Assembly: GCA_011800805.1 (NCBI GenBank)
Contig: MPNW01001090.1
Span: forward strand, 28,890 to 46,648
Direction of reading: 5' to 3'
DNA from: Hirudo medicinalis
Lineage: Eukaryota; Annelida; Clitellata; Hirudinida; Hirudinidae
Length of the DNA stretch: 17,759 bases
This document shows, piece after piece, positions 17,729 to 17,759 of the stretch; the first letter of the stretch is position 1, and each line of letters begins with the position of its first letter. Below the pieces are notes generated by a model. The model was not told the DNA's origin and ran no database searches. It saw nothing but the letters and a program-made list of their open reading frames with translations. The translations under genes and the position numbers were made by a program.

Positions 17729-17759
17729 GGCTCGTTGGTCTAGGGGTATGATTCTCGCT
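17729..17759 (+). tRNA. tRNA-Pro, 5' part only
   Basis: The last 31 bases are the first 31 of a eukaryotic tRNA-Pro. They cover the acceptor 5' strand GGCTCGT, the A box TGGTCTAGGGG, and the D-arm continuing into the anticodon stem (TGATTCTCGCT). The window ends one base before the anticodon, so AGG, CGG or TGG cannot be told apart. The match to the highly conserved animal tRNA-Pro sequence is complete over the visible part. A GC-rich leader (GGCGCCGCC at about 17712-17720) lies just upstream. Confidence 0.95.

Overview
This window is nuclear DNA from an animal, most likely an invertebrate. Every recognisable gene is split by short GT-AG introns and the sequence is AT-rich. It carries simple repeats and a tRNA-derived SINE, and its genes are metazoan orthologues (LRP2BP, RCCD1, SNAPC1). 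Nothing seen narrows the phylum. I rebuilt the genes by hand from reading frame, splice-site motifs and phase matching. I used no transcript data and no database search.

Layout, left to right: (1) 1-300 is an (ATTC)n microsatellite followed by two RFX/X-box-like sites that may mark the promoter of a gene outside or at the left edge. (2) 1261-2974, minus strand, is a six-exon PIM-like protein kinase gene whose assembled frame lacks the catalytic loop and DFG segment. (3) 3872-6670, plus strand, is a seven-exon gene for an arginine/serine-rich protein with an SNRNP27-like MMKxMGF motif. (4) 7324-10068, minus strand, is LRP2BP in seven exons. (5) 10706-12464, plus strand, is RCCD1 in two exons, with a tRNA-derived SINE in its intron. 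(6) 12648-15759, minus strand, is SNAPC1 in nine exons. (7) 15760-17728 is about 2 kb of intergenic DNA with one orphan small ORF and a short inverted repeat. (8) 17729-17759 is the 5' part of a tRNA-Pro gene cut by the window end.

The five protein genes alternate in strand: kinase (-), SR protein (+), LRP2BP (-), RCCD1 (+), SNAPC1 (-). This gives two head-to-head pairs (kinase/SR and LRP2BP/RCCD1) and two tail-to-tail pairs (SR/LRP2BP and RCCD1/SNAPC1). In the RCCD1/SNAPC1 pair the stops are only 183 bp apart and the poly(A) signals nearly interleave. The genes do not form one pathway: they concern signalling (kinase), splicing (SR protein), a receptor-tail adaptor (LRP2BP), chromosome/chromatin work (RCCD1) and snRNA transcription (SNAPC1).

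The points most worth a second look are the kinase frame that stays open without its catalytic core, the SR protein with an SNRNP27-like motif but a different C-terminus, the X-box-like sites at both ends of the left half, and (UUA/UUG)n tracts that sit just upstream of three 3' splice sites.
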